The notes below the pieces were generated by a model. The model made no database searches. It was not told the origin of the DNA and saw nothing but the letters and a program-made list of their open reading frames with translations. 64,000 nucleotides of DNA from Lineus longissimus (Eukaryota; Nemertea; Pilidiophora; Heteronemertea; Lineidae), in NCBI RefSeq assembly GCF_910592395.1, contig NC_088309.1, positions 10,356,501-10,420,500 of the forward strand, read 5' to 3'. Shown piece by piece: positions 1 through 11,689 of this stretch; the stretch's first letter is position 1, and every line of letters begins with the position of its first letter. Made by a program: the position numbers and the translations under genes.

Positions 1-70
1 CTCCTACCTCTGTAGTACCAGACCATAGGCTATGAAGACAAACACACACTCATGGAATTTCTGTTTGCAG

Positions 71-3000
71 ATTCCAGCCACAACTACCCGTATACTTCTT
101 AATCATTTCAAGTGGGACAAAGAGAAATTACTAGAAAGGTGGGTTACTCTGGCATGTCTAATGTGATATTCCTGTTTCTTGGGATTTCATATTTTGGTGA
201 GAAATAAGTGTTTCATACTGACACATACATGTAGTTCACTTTGGCTTTGAGTGCAGAGAAACCAGTAGTTCATACAAAGATCATGTTTTGTTCAAAATGA
301 ATATTGAAGGACCCATCCTCTGCTTTGACTGATGGAAGTATTAAAAAAGACACTTTTAAACTCCTACAATGTAACTGTATACTATGAGATGCCATCGTGA
401 AATTGGTAAGTCAACTGAAAAATGGTAGATTGTTTGACTGAAGTTTTTCATTTCATGCAGTTTATGAATGATCATGATGACTATTACAACTATCCACGTG
501 ATTATCTACTCTTTCAGGTTCTGGGATGGAAATCAAGATGAAATGTTTAGAAAAGCCTGTGTAATTAGTCCTTACCAAAAAGGCAAGGGGACAAAGGTAC
601 GGTATATTATTTTTTTGGTTTCCTCAATTGCTGGTAAACAACCAACCAAAAAGGTCCTCACTCTTACACTTTACAATAGTTTATTGCTACAATGTAATTG
701 TTAAATTGAAATGATACTGCATCGACACTACTTTTTAAGCCAATGCTGAACAATCGCAATGTGTGGCATATCAGGATTTTCCATTGCAAAACAGTGTCTG
801 GCTTTGCTACTGTTATATTTTCACATGTTACAAAAAATAAGAAGTCCTGAATTTGCCTTCTGCCTTCCGGATCCTTTATTCTAAAACTGGGAAGACTGGA
901 ATGACTCGAAAAACTCTTCCCAGAGCATGCGGACACGCTGTTTTATATCGACGCGCAGCTTTGTCTGCACCAATCAGGGGGCAACGTTCATGCGTCTCCA
1001 TCCAATGAGGAGCCGCATCAACGCTGACGTAATTGATCACGTAATTGATCACGCTGGGGAGAATGGAGAATTATAAGAAGTCCGTGGGAATTTTCCATGA
1101 TTTCCCACCAGTATCTTATCTCAACCCAATTCCAAGAATTACACATTACAGTGCTACTCATAAGAAAGGTTTTACAATAACCATACAACACTTCAATCCC
1201 GTGGTGTGCTAATTCTATGAATACTGGCTTCATTGTTTGCACGATTGTTCAAAATTAATCTGTGCAAATTCGTTTTACAGAAAAGTAGTAGCAAGGCACC
1301 AGCTGCTACTGCTCAAGACCTGACGTGTGAGATCTGTTTTCTGTCGATGCCAATCAGTGTAAGTATTTGAAAGCAAAAAGATCCCAAAAATCAGGAAATG
1401 ACATCATACAAATAGCTAATATAGTAATGATTCAGCATGGTCTAGTTAAGATGATAATTGTCTCTGAGTCATCGCTATTGACATTGGGCATGTCCTTTGA
1501 TAAGGCATGCTTGTCCCTGGTACTTATGTTGAACATGACACAAGGGATTGGCCACAGAAACACCTTCGTCCATGTTACAATGGACGAGGACTTCGATTCA
1601 AAGAACACAAAATATATCATTATCATATACCATATTTACATACATTGTATGATGGGGTAACCTGGTTTATCAAGTCAGTAATTAAAAAACTGATGTATGA
1701 GACATATGAGTTATCCTTGCTTGACAAGTATCTGTATTTTCATGTACTATGTATTCTTTTCTAGATGATGTCTGGTTTGGAATGTGGGCACAGATTTTGC
1801 ATGCAGTGCTGGGCAGAGTATCTGACTACCAAAATCATGGATGAGGGCATGGGACAGGTAGGTGATTGCAAAAAAACTTTTGCTGTTGCTATAGCTAGGC
1901 TGACAGTATTAGTCAAGTGAAATAGTATTGGCTTTCTGGGACTTGCTACAAAACAAAGAGGAAATATGGCAAATAGTGGCATGTTAAGTGAGAATCGTTT
2001 GCCCCCCCCAAAGGGTACCCTTTGGTGCATTCTGTCTTTGTCGTAATCCTTATGCTGTCCAGGAATTCAGAATGTCAGAATGTGTAAAGGTCATTAAAAT
2101 ATTGTAGTAAGTTATACATATTTATTATCTTTTCAGACGATATCCTGTGCTGCTCATAAATGTGACATTCTAGTAGATGATGCCTCTGTTATGTAAGTAT
2201 AAGAAGATAAAAAATTGGATTATTTTGTCTAAGAGGGTACCCTGAAAACTACTACTAAATGCCAACACCAGAAACATGAAATAGCCTGGGATATAAGCAT
2301 GGGTTATAGAACCAAAGATCTCTGCTAACTTATCTATGCTAAAGTTAGCTAAAATCCCAAGCAGGCAAACGTTGTGATCTTCTGAGGACACGATTCCTGG
2401 CTATGGACAGAATCACTGGGGTGTGTTGCCAACCATAGATTTGAACTTGAAGTGTGTTGATGATGATTAGTAAACTAATTAACTTGTCTTTTCAGGAAAT
2501 TAGTAACAGATCCCCGAGTAAAATTAAAATATCAGCATTTAATCACCAATAGCTTTGTAGAGGTAAGATTGATTCTGTTATATATTTTTCTGCCCAGCAA
2601 TTACTGTTGTATCTTCGGTGTCCATCCAACCCTTAAGATATCTTTTTGTAGCCAAACACCAATTAATCTATCGATCAAATCGATAGTGCAGAGAATTGTC
2701 ACGGCAAGCAATTATGATGACTGGTTAAAGGCAGAATTCACTAAGAGCAGGAAATTGATATTCCAGACTACATGTATGTCATGATGGTCACTCGATCTTT
2801 GTTGACAAAATATATCAAAAATATCACCATTACATTATGCGTTCTCTTTTCAGTGTAATAGATTAATGCGTTGGTGTCCAGCGCCTGATTGTGGAAATGC
2901 TGTAAAAACTGCATATTACGATTCAAAACCAGTTACTTGTTCGTGTGGCTATACATTCTGGTACGTTGTATTCAGGTTCAAAATCTTTCTTTCAAACCAT

Positions 3001-6000
3001 CCTACTCCGAGGTCATGTTCTTTGGTAATGAGTGCACTGATTGAAAGACAGGTTGATGATCTAAAAGTCAACTCATCCAAATACACTGGCAGGACTTTCA
3101 GAGGGTTTCTGATTTTCCCTACGACTCACCCCCAACTACCAGTACCACACCATGACTTGATTTTGGAATAAACTCGAAGGGTTCAAGCCATCCCTTGCAA
3201 TTCATTGTTACTATGATGCTGTTGTGCTCAATGAGAATTTAGGTTTGTAACATACCCTTCGGCCAAGTTTCCTGAGCTAAGTTTTATATCATTTGGTACG
3301 TCTTGCAATTCATTTCATGGATTGACCTCGTCGTGAATTGTGGTCACCTGTCACTTCATTATTTACTTGTAACAGTCTAATGCATCACCTGATTATATGT
3401 TTCATCTTTTGTTGCAGTTTTGCCTGTGGTGAGAACTGGCATGACCCAGTGAAATGCAAGTGGCTCAGGAAATGGATCAAGAAATGTGATGATGACAGTG
3501 AAACCTCGAACTGGATTGCCGCCAATACTAAGGTGAGAGAATAACTTTCAGTTGAAGACGGTATTTGCAAAGCAGTGGTGGTGTTGGCTTGTGTTTGCTT
3601 TAATATCACCTTCTTGTCTGTAAAAGTAATCCGAAATTACTCGTCTTGAACTTTGGAGACAGACGCTGTCTTTGTAATCAACTTGTTTAAATGATACAAT
3701 ATAGTTGTAACATTTGTCGATCTGAAAATGATACGACTCTATAATCTTTCAGGAATGTCCCCGTTGCCATGTAACCATTGAGAAGGATGGTGGGTGCAAT
3801 CACATGGTGTGCAAGAACCAGAACTGTAAGGCGGATTTCTGCTGGGTCTGTCTCGGTCCTTGGGAACCACATGGCTCGTCATGGTAGGTTTTACTGTTAT
3901 CATTTGAAAAGATTCTTCACGAAATGAGATATATCCATTCAAAAAAGACCTCAAAGTTTTGAATTTAACTGAAAATGCACTGGAAATTTTTTGACATTTT
4001 TTGCTCCTAGAAGTTTTACTGTCAGTCACAGTTTTTGAACCCACTGTGTCAGTCATAGACCAGTCTCAGACTTATGCTATGAATCATGTTATCGTTCCAG
4101 GTACAACTGTAATCGCTATGACGAGGAAGAAGCGAAAAAGGCTCGGTGCGCGCAAGAAGTTAGTGTATGCTTAGATTTTTTCGTAAATATATCTCACTGT
4201 GTGAAAGGGATCCTGGCTGAGCTCCTTAACCATACACTCTGCAAAACAAAATCAGTCAGAATCTTGGGTAGTGAAATGCCTCATACAATAACTTAGTCAG
4301 CTATGCTAATGTTGCTCTAATTTTAAGGCTTTGCTTCTAAATTTAATGGCTTGGGTAGCAATGGTCGGTTATGGGGAAAACCTAAACAATTGGAAATTGA
4401 TGCTTATGCTTTGTCTGATGTGTAAAGGAGTTCAGCTGCGAGCACTGATTCTGTCCTCACTATGTCCTGTCCTCTCTCTCATTCCATGTCCTTGACCTTT
4501 GCCGAAAACATCTGTGTATCAAAGAGATCATCAATCAGTAGTACCTCATTATGAAAATGCATTTTTCGTGGAGAATCTTTGGAGTTTTATAACTGCTTCG
4601 CACAGCTGCACCTACATGTAAAATTGAGCACTGCCTACTTGCAGCTTAATACTTATTAGCAGACATTCGTGTCATCATCTCTACGCACATTCTGATCAAT
4701 TGGCCGCCCACCTATGATGGTGTGACATTCCGTCTGAATGTAGCTGCTATGCACAGCATGAAGGAAGTCTCTTTGTGTACTTGGTTCCATAAAGTGATAT
4801 AGAAAAAAAATTAGTAGATGAGGGATGTATACGAATTACCTTTCAATTCTCTCTTACATGTGCAGCGATCACGGGCAGCTCTGCAGAGGTATCTCTTCTA
4901 CTGCAACAGATACCTGAACCATATGCAGAGTCTCAAGTTTGAACACAAGGTACGTCTGAAAAATGGCTAAATCAAACCATAGTGGAACTTGAGCTATTTT
5001 ATGTTGTATGATTTAACTCTGAGGAAGAGTGACCAATAAAGTTGTAACAACCAAGCTTTGTCCTTCTGACATGCCTGTTTTAGCTTTATATCCCACCGGA
5101 CCGTGTAGCTTCAGACAACTTGGCCTCAGAGAATGAAACCCTGTTGCACAGCTGAAGAGTAAGACACCATTTCCCATCATTTCAGCTGTACATTATCCCT
5201 TAAAATGGAACATGTTCGTACAAAGTCAATACTCTGCCCTTGCTACATGCCTGACTGACCTAACCTTGTCGTTGTTTCCATTTCAGTTGTATGCATCTAT
5301 CCGAACGAAGATGGAAGAGATGCAACAACATAACATGTCGTGGATCGAGGTGCAGTTCCTCAAGAAGGCCGTGGATGTTCTCTGTCTCTGCAGGCAGACG
5401 CTGATGTATACTTACGTATTCGCTTTCTACCTGATGAAGAACAATCAGTCCATTATATTTGAGGTAAGTTCTGCACATGAATTTGCCGAGTGGGTTGAGT
5501 AATGGGGAATGTGTGGGTCAAATATCTTTCTCGCACTTTACATTAGTCATCAGAGTTTACATTATAGTAATACAGAGTGTGAGATGCTTTGTAGCTGCTC
5601 CGTAACAAACCTGAAGGACACCCAGATGCCAGAATCTTAATAGTCTGGACACCAAACTTATTGAGCAATTACCCACAGCACTACTTTTTCATTGGATTTT
5701 GTGATAGGATACCTCACTAGTCATATTGAACCGTCGTTCAGTGGTCGATTTCGAAGTATAATGGATGTCATTCTGTCCTTCCATGATCTTTTCTGATATG
5801 ATTATTGCTGTTTCTTTGTTTTTGTTTCCTTGTAGACCAACCAGAAAGATCTAGAACTGTCAACAGAACAACTGTCAGAGTATCTAGAGCGCGACATTAC
5901 TTCTGACATGCTAATAGATATCAAACAAAAGGTGCAGGATAAATATAGGTGAGCTGTGTTCTAAAACAAGTTATGAAAGAGTACGACATTGTGTGGAGAG

Positions 6001-6537
6001 TTAGAGGCAGACAACCATTGCTGTCTAATTAACTTATAAGAGACGACTCTTGACTTTCAGTGTTTAATGGTTCATGTATGAAACATTGGAAAAAATATCA
6101 ACTTTCCTAGTTTGCCTTAAATTAAGTAAATCGTGAAACGACAAAATAAAATAGACGTGTAACATTGCCAGTCATATCCATCTCATATCTGAAGTATTTC
6201 CTAGTCAAGGGTCAGCTGTGGTAACCCAAGTTTGGTGGCAGGCTTGTCCTTGACCCTCACAGTTTTAGCTCAAGTGATGCAATGTATGACCAGCTGAAAC
6301 AGATGGCCAGAGTGCCTCTGTGGAGACCTAAAATAAGGGCATCTATAAAGCACTTTGATGAATATCCAATCAGTGAAAAGCATTGGAAGCTGCCTATATT
6401 ACTTTTATGTAAAAATAGTTCATGACCTGATCTCGCCATTATCTTGCAGGTATTGTGAGAGCCGAAGGAATGTTCTCTTGAGCCATGTACACGAGGGATA
6501 TGAAAAGGATCTGTGGGAGTACCAGGACGACTTGTAA
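71..6537 (+). CDS. ARIH1: Ariadne-1 RBR E3 ubiquitin-protein ligase, 5'-truncated by window edge
   Basis: Fourteen exons joined by GT-AG introns with matching phases: 71-138, 518-596, 1281-1358, 1765-1857, 2137-2192, 2496-2562, 2854-2960, 3418-3532, 3753-3883, 4101-4158, 4866-4949, 5287-5463, 5836-5948 and 6450-6537 (TAA). They encode the last 437 residues; vertebrate ARIH1 is about 557. Order: end of the UBA-like domain ([14 protein letters not shown]), RING1 (CEIC, then [13 protein letters not shown]), IBR ([19 protein letters not shown]), RING2/Rcat ([20 protein letters not shown], whose last Cys matches the catalytic thioester Cys of the family), then the autoinhibitory Ariadne domain ending EYQDDL. 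Family knowledge: RBR ligases take ubiquitin from an E2 onto the RING2 Cys, and ARIH1 works with neddylated cullin-RING ligases. All zinc ligands and the catalytic Cys that I could check are present, so it should be active. The start codon and first exons lie upstream of base 1. Confidence 0.96.
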
Positions 6538-7608
6538 ATAGACTGATGTAAAAACTGTTGTATATATCAAACTTAGAATAACACACAGGGTGGGACAGTT
6601 TTCAACCATCACCTTGTCTTCAATGAAGATTCTTGCGTCGGAGTTGTTTTACTCGCTTTCAATGAAGACTGTAGTTGCTGCACACAATGATTTGCCTGTT
6701 CCGTTTCTAGGTATTGTTTTGGGATGTAGCCTTGTCACTTTAAAATACTGTAAAATCTCTTATTTCGTGTGAGCTTTATTTTTGGCGAGGGTGCTATAAT
6801 TGTGAAAAGGTGACACACAAGGTTTTTCATGAGGACCTTTCCAAAAACGTGATTTTGAAACAGTTGTTAAGACATGATGATAGTTAAGAAAAATAAAATC
6901 CCCACTGAAATAATTGACTTTACAGTATGGCTGATCAAACACTGATCATAGATCATACATTGTACATGTACTGTGTTGGCCGTTAGTTGATTGTTTTTGA
7001 TGGGTGAGCGGGACAGTTTTTGGGAGTTACATTATCCCAGATTGAATTTGATAAGCTGATGTGACAGAGATCTAAGTTATTATGTAAGTGCAGGTCTACA
7101 CAGCTCCCTTAATACTATTGTCACCAATAACCAGTATATTCATTTGCCCTCCTGCTGGCCAATGCTTAACCAGGGCACAAGAAAAGGGTGTTCTATTCAG
7201 TACATGTTTCTACTGGGGCACAGGACATGCATGTATTTTGTATTCATTCATAGAGACCTGCTCACTTCGTATTGTACATGTAATCCTGGTAGTCTGTGGT
7301 GTAATTTCACACAGTTGGCTGCAGTGTTTTTACCTGAATTTTGCTTAGTTGGCAAATTTTCTTTCTTTATAAACATGACGGAAGGAATGCTTGCTCAACT
7401 ACGACTCCTGGTGTTCTCATATGGCCTGTAGAATCATTGTGTGTTTTTTATTGACTTTTGTAATTAACTGCTTGATTTGAAATTAAACAGTATTGTGTAG
7501 ATAATAGAAGAGTGGTTTATCACCTGTGTAGTGTCGCCACCTTTTTATTGGGAATGAACATCTTAGCGTAAACGGTGATAATACGCACGACTCGGCGATG
7601 ATATATAA
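6538..7608 (+). other. Probable ARIH1 3' UTR and downstream sequence
   Basis: Non-coding sequence after the ARIH1 stop. The first clear AATAAA on the plus strand is at 6892-6897, so a short 3' UTR of about 370 nt is possible. Another AATAAA lies near 9526, so a much longer UTR cannot be excluded; vertebrate ARIH1 has a long one. The short open frames here show no protein-like features. Confidence 0.5.
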
Positions 7609-7977
7609 GCCGCACTTACACCACCTGATAATGGACCACCAATCTTGGTTCGGGAACCAATGCCGCACCATCAAAAATCCACCAAGCGCTTACACCAGCG
7701 CTGCAGCTAGTTATAAATCCGGCTACAGATGGCGCGCAAACAACAAATTGCATGCGCAGAAAGCGAACCATCTAACTAGCTAATTGCCGATCCATTTGCG
7801 CGTACACCACGACAAAGCCGAACTTTTAACAAGCCGGGCGAATTTGGACCATCAAGCTTGGTGGGACAAATTCGCTCTGCAATTTGTATCGGCAATGGAT
7901 TGCCGAACCAATTTGTCGCGGCAATGTGGTGGTGTAAGTGCAATTGGTCCACCAATATTTCGTGGTGTAAGCGCAGC
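7609..7977. mobile_element. MITE-like element with terminal inverted repeats
   Basis: The left end reads GCCGCACTTACACCAC. The reverse complement of the right end (to 7977) reads GCTGCGCTTACACCAC, 14 of 16 matching. The similarity continues inward: both arms carry GGACCACCAAT/ATTGGTCCACCAAT-like and TTCGG/CCGAA words. Related GCGCTTACACCA words recur inside near 7688. No transposase frame is present, so this is a roughly 370-bp non-autonomous DNA transposon remnant. The family is not identified. Confidence 0.6.
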
Positions 7978-10900
7978 TATTGTCTGATATTATACCCCTC
8001 ATACAGCACATGTACATGCCTGCCTCAGTTGTACGCCATTACTGTGGAAAGCACTGTTAAGCACAGTGGCCATCATTGGTTTATTCTGTGGAGACTTTCC
8101 TGTTACCTTGCAAATCAGTACTGGCTATGATCCAATCTAATTTGATCTAATTTCCTTCCTTGGAAATCATGCCGTGCAAAACAGGACCCTGTTATCGTTT
8201 GTGACTCCTAAAAGTAAGAGGAAGGCATTCATGATATCACTATTTTTGTTATGCCACTTGTGCTCTTTGTCATTACCAGGAGTAATTCTTTCTTATACTA
8301 GGTTTTGTTTTCTTAGAATGTTGGATAGCAATTCGTCCTCGGTGGCCACTTTCTTTTTCTCTTGCATTCTTGCACCCTTTGTTGAAGATGTATTTCATGT
8401 TGTAACGTCAGAAGACATATAATTGCCACCCCATGCATATTATTGCCATTTACGTCATGTTATTGCCATAAAATAGTTTGCGATTATACGCTCTACGATG
8501 TGACAATATTATGTCTCCTGATGTAATAGAAGTCAAACTTTTCCACGTTAAAAAGGTCTGCCAAAGTTGGGGTGAGGGACTTTAAGCATCGGACTGAACT
8601 GTAGCATGTCTGGCACAATGAGAAATTCAACTCACTGAAAAGAATAAAATCAGTAAAAAAATGCTGGGAAAATTCAAGCCCAAAGTTAACGAACGAGTGG
8701 GCAGAGCAGAATAGTGGAAACTTCGCTGCTGGTCAGCAATATGGAAATGGATCAGGAGAGAGACACGGAAATAATAGATTCTCAGTGCACTTGTGCCAAT
8801 AGCGGATCGGACTAATAGAGATTTGATTCAGAAGGAAATTATATGTGTTTAGAACAGTTTTTCCTTAAAACATCAGGTTGAGAGCTAAGAGTCAACGACA
8901 TTTAGGGTATTATTAGTCTATGAACAACTTTGGGCAATTTTTGCTTACTTTGTGGGTAGTTTGCTCTCACTGGGACAACCCGTAAACCATCAGATACAGT
9001 TCATGAAATGTAGATTGAAGCCTGATAAACTGCCTGTCCTAAAATGTATGATTTCGCGTAGCTAACATCTACTGTGTGTTTAGGGTCTTTATTGATTCTT
9101 GTACAAAACCATACTTGTACTCTGCCTGTATATCTACAATGATATGATTACTGAATATTGTACATTACTGTTTCACTGTGGTTTCTTGATGACATTTGGA
9201 GACTTCTGAGAACATGTCGATTGTATGACTCCATGGTTGCCTATAACCCTTTAAAAGGGCATCTAGTTTGTATCTGACCTATAGACACATGCGTATAAGT
9301 TCACAGAGTTGTATTGTTTTCCCAATATAGCTTTTGTATATGTTGAGAATTTGCTCAGGTTCTTTTTGGGTATTTAAGCTTTTATTGTCATTATTCAAGA
9401 ACAAGTAACTTATAGTTAGGACCCCCTACCCTTTGGCCTGCCAGTACTAGTGGTGTGAAGTCTCAATTTCATATTTCCGATATAATACATTCATCAAAAC
9501 AGCTAACTTCAGAAGTTAATGTAATGAAATAAATGTTGAATGCTAATCCTGGAAGTACAGTGTATGGTGATGTCACGTCAGATAGCAAATACAAGGAGAA
9601 AATTTTCCCAAATATTCTACATGTATACTGAATTAAAAAACGATTCTGCACCTCTTTTAATGAGACTGTTACCAACTACCATTTGAGTAGTGGAATAGGA
9701 AAAATAGGGCACTTAACAGATGAAACCAAAATCATCATCAACCTTTTTCTGGCTTGGTTGCTATTGTGTGGTTTTTAAAAAAATGTGGGGAGACACCCTT
9801 GTTACCTTATTGTGTAAACGCAGTATAATCAGTGGGTTAATAAAACGTGCTGATTTTGTTTTAGTTGGATATATTGGAATCGTTTGAGATGATGATTCCT
9901 TTGTGGTGGAATGCGTATACCAGACTGTACCGTACTGTTGGTAATGATCGACTGATATTTATTGTATGTGTCTCTCCATCTTGACATGATGAAGAGGACT
10001 CTGCCATGTCAAGGGAACCATGTACATGTAAAGAGAATTTTCTTTCAATGCCGACATTGTTCCTGATTCATTGGAAATAAAATATATCCCAGTACCTAAA
10101 CATGTAAGTTGGTTATTCTTCACTGCATTTGCTATTGCAGTGTTTTGCATTGCATCATCAACAGCCACCAGGACATCCTAGCCCAGTGCATCTGTCTTCC
10201 GGATCCTGTTTGACCCAATGCTACAAATTTGATTGGTGAGTGCCATGGCTCTACACTGCACCTCCAACCTTCTCAAGGATCCCCCAAATGGTTTCCATCT
10301 GAAGCTCCAAGTTGTCCAGTTTGTGAACCTCCACAGAGAGGTGCTGCCAAGTCGTGAACAATGCAGAGAATGACCATATGTGACCCATCGCAGCAAAACC
10401 ATGCTCATGTCGCTCTGAGCTTGGCAGGTTGAGACGGACTGTTTGTTCATTTTTCTGTTGTCTGCCTTTTGTGAAATATGAGCACATCAGTTTCTTCCAT
10501 TATCTCCTGGTGTCATTTAGGCTCATCTGTGTGACATGCGACTGGTTTTGCTGTGACGGGTCACATATGTGGTCTCTTAATGGTTTGTGACAGTCCTGAT
10601 TCTGATTGTGATGGTGTGTCATTTGGCATGTGATATGACCAGATGACCTTAAAGGCTACTGCATGCATGCATGCATACCACATGCCCTACTTACCTTGAC
10701 CCATGCTGACCCACCTTAAGTGGACGGCTTCGTCCCTCACTCCACGAGACAGTGTGTAAGGGATGATGAAATGGACTGCATGCCCCAGGAGTCCAGACAT
10801 GTGTCCCTTTAGTTTAAAAGACAATAAATGTCACACTGCCTGAGGCAATTCAATAAGGGAGAAAAGGCAGTGTTGTATCCCATCTCATCCCTATCAAAGG
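7978..10900. other. Gene-poor intergenic stretch
   Basis: I find no exon chain with good splice sites or recognisable protein similarity. A (GCAT)n microsatellite lies near 10662-10676. The stretch 10160-10560 has a somewhat protein-like minus-strand reading (see findings) but no identifiable domain. An AATAAA near 9526 could be an alternative ARIH1 polyadenylation signal. Confidence 0.4.
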
Positions 10901-10916
10901 TTGGGTAAGTATGCAC

Positions 10917-11640
10917 CTGTCTCTTTAGTATTGGACAAGACATGCCACAGAGCGTCTCAGACATGCTGCTTTAGAGAAAGACACATAAAAAATATTCCAA
11001 ACGTGTGTTGTGTCCCATCATTATGCTATCGAGGTGAGGGTAGCGGTGAGAAAGAACCCTGCCCCTTTAGTAGACGCCGACATGTTGCTTCGGAGAAAGA
11101 CACAACAATATTCCCATGGCTTTCAAGTTTGTGTGCTGTGATACAACCCTGTCCCTTTCACAGTATTGGAGGAGACATGCCGTAGAATGGCACAGGCATG
11201 CTGCTTCATAGAAAGACTCAAAAATATTCCAAACTTGTGTGTTGTGTCCCATCATTATGCTATCCAGGTGAGGGTAGGGATGAGAAAGAACCCTGCCCCT
11301 TTAGTAGACGCCGACACGTTGCTTCGGAGAAAGACACAACAATATTCCCACGGCATTCAAGTTTGTGTGCTGTGATACAACCCTGTCCCTTTCACAGTAT
11401 TGGAGGAGACATGCCGTAGAATGGCACAGACATGCTGCTTCATAGAAAGACTCAAAAATATTCCAAACTTGCGTGTTGTGTCCCATCATTATGCTATCCA
11501 GGTGTGGGAAGTGATGAGAAAGAACCCTGTCCCTAGATGCAGGCATGTTGCTTCAGAGAAAGACACAGCAATATTCCCATGGCATTCAAGCTTGTGTCAA
11601 TGTGTGTTGAGATACAACCATTTTCCTTTCATAGTATTGG
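10917..11640. repeat. Satellite block A, tandem units of about 234 bp
   Basis: The phrase GAGAAAGACACAACAATATT begins at about 11094 and again at 11328, with a diverged copy near 11556, giving a period of about 228-234 bp. A partial copy starts near 10970. Each unit is itself dimeric: a GACATGCCG..GAAAGACTC..AATATTCCA half and a related GCCGACATG..GAAAGACAC..AATATTCCC half of about 117 bp each. The block runs directly into satellite block B. Confidence 0.85.
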
Positions 11641-11689
11641 AGAAGACATGCGGTGGATTGTCACTGGCATGTTACTTCAGCAGAGACTT

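Noticed and set aside
7088-7431. Overlapping 86- and 95-codon frames after ARIH1
   Set aside because: No domain, no splice support; they lie in probable ARIH1 3' UTR or intergenic DNA.
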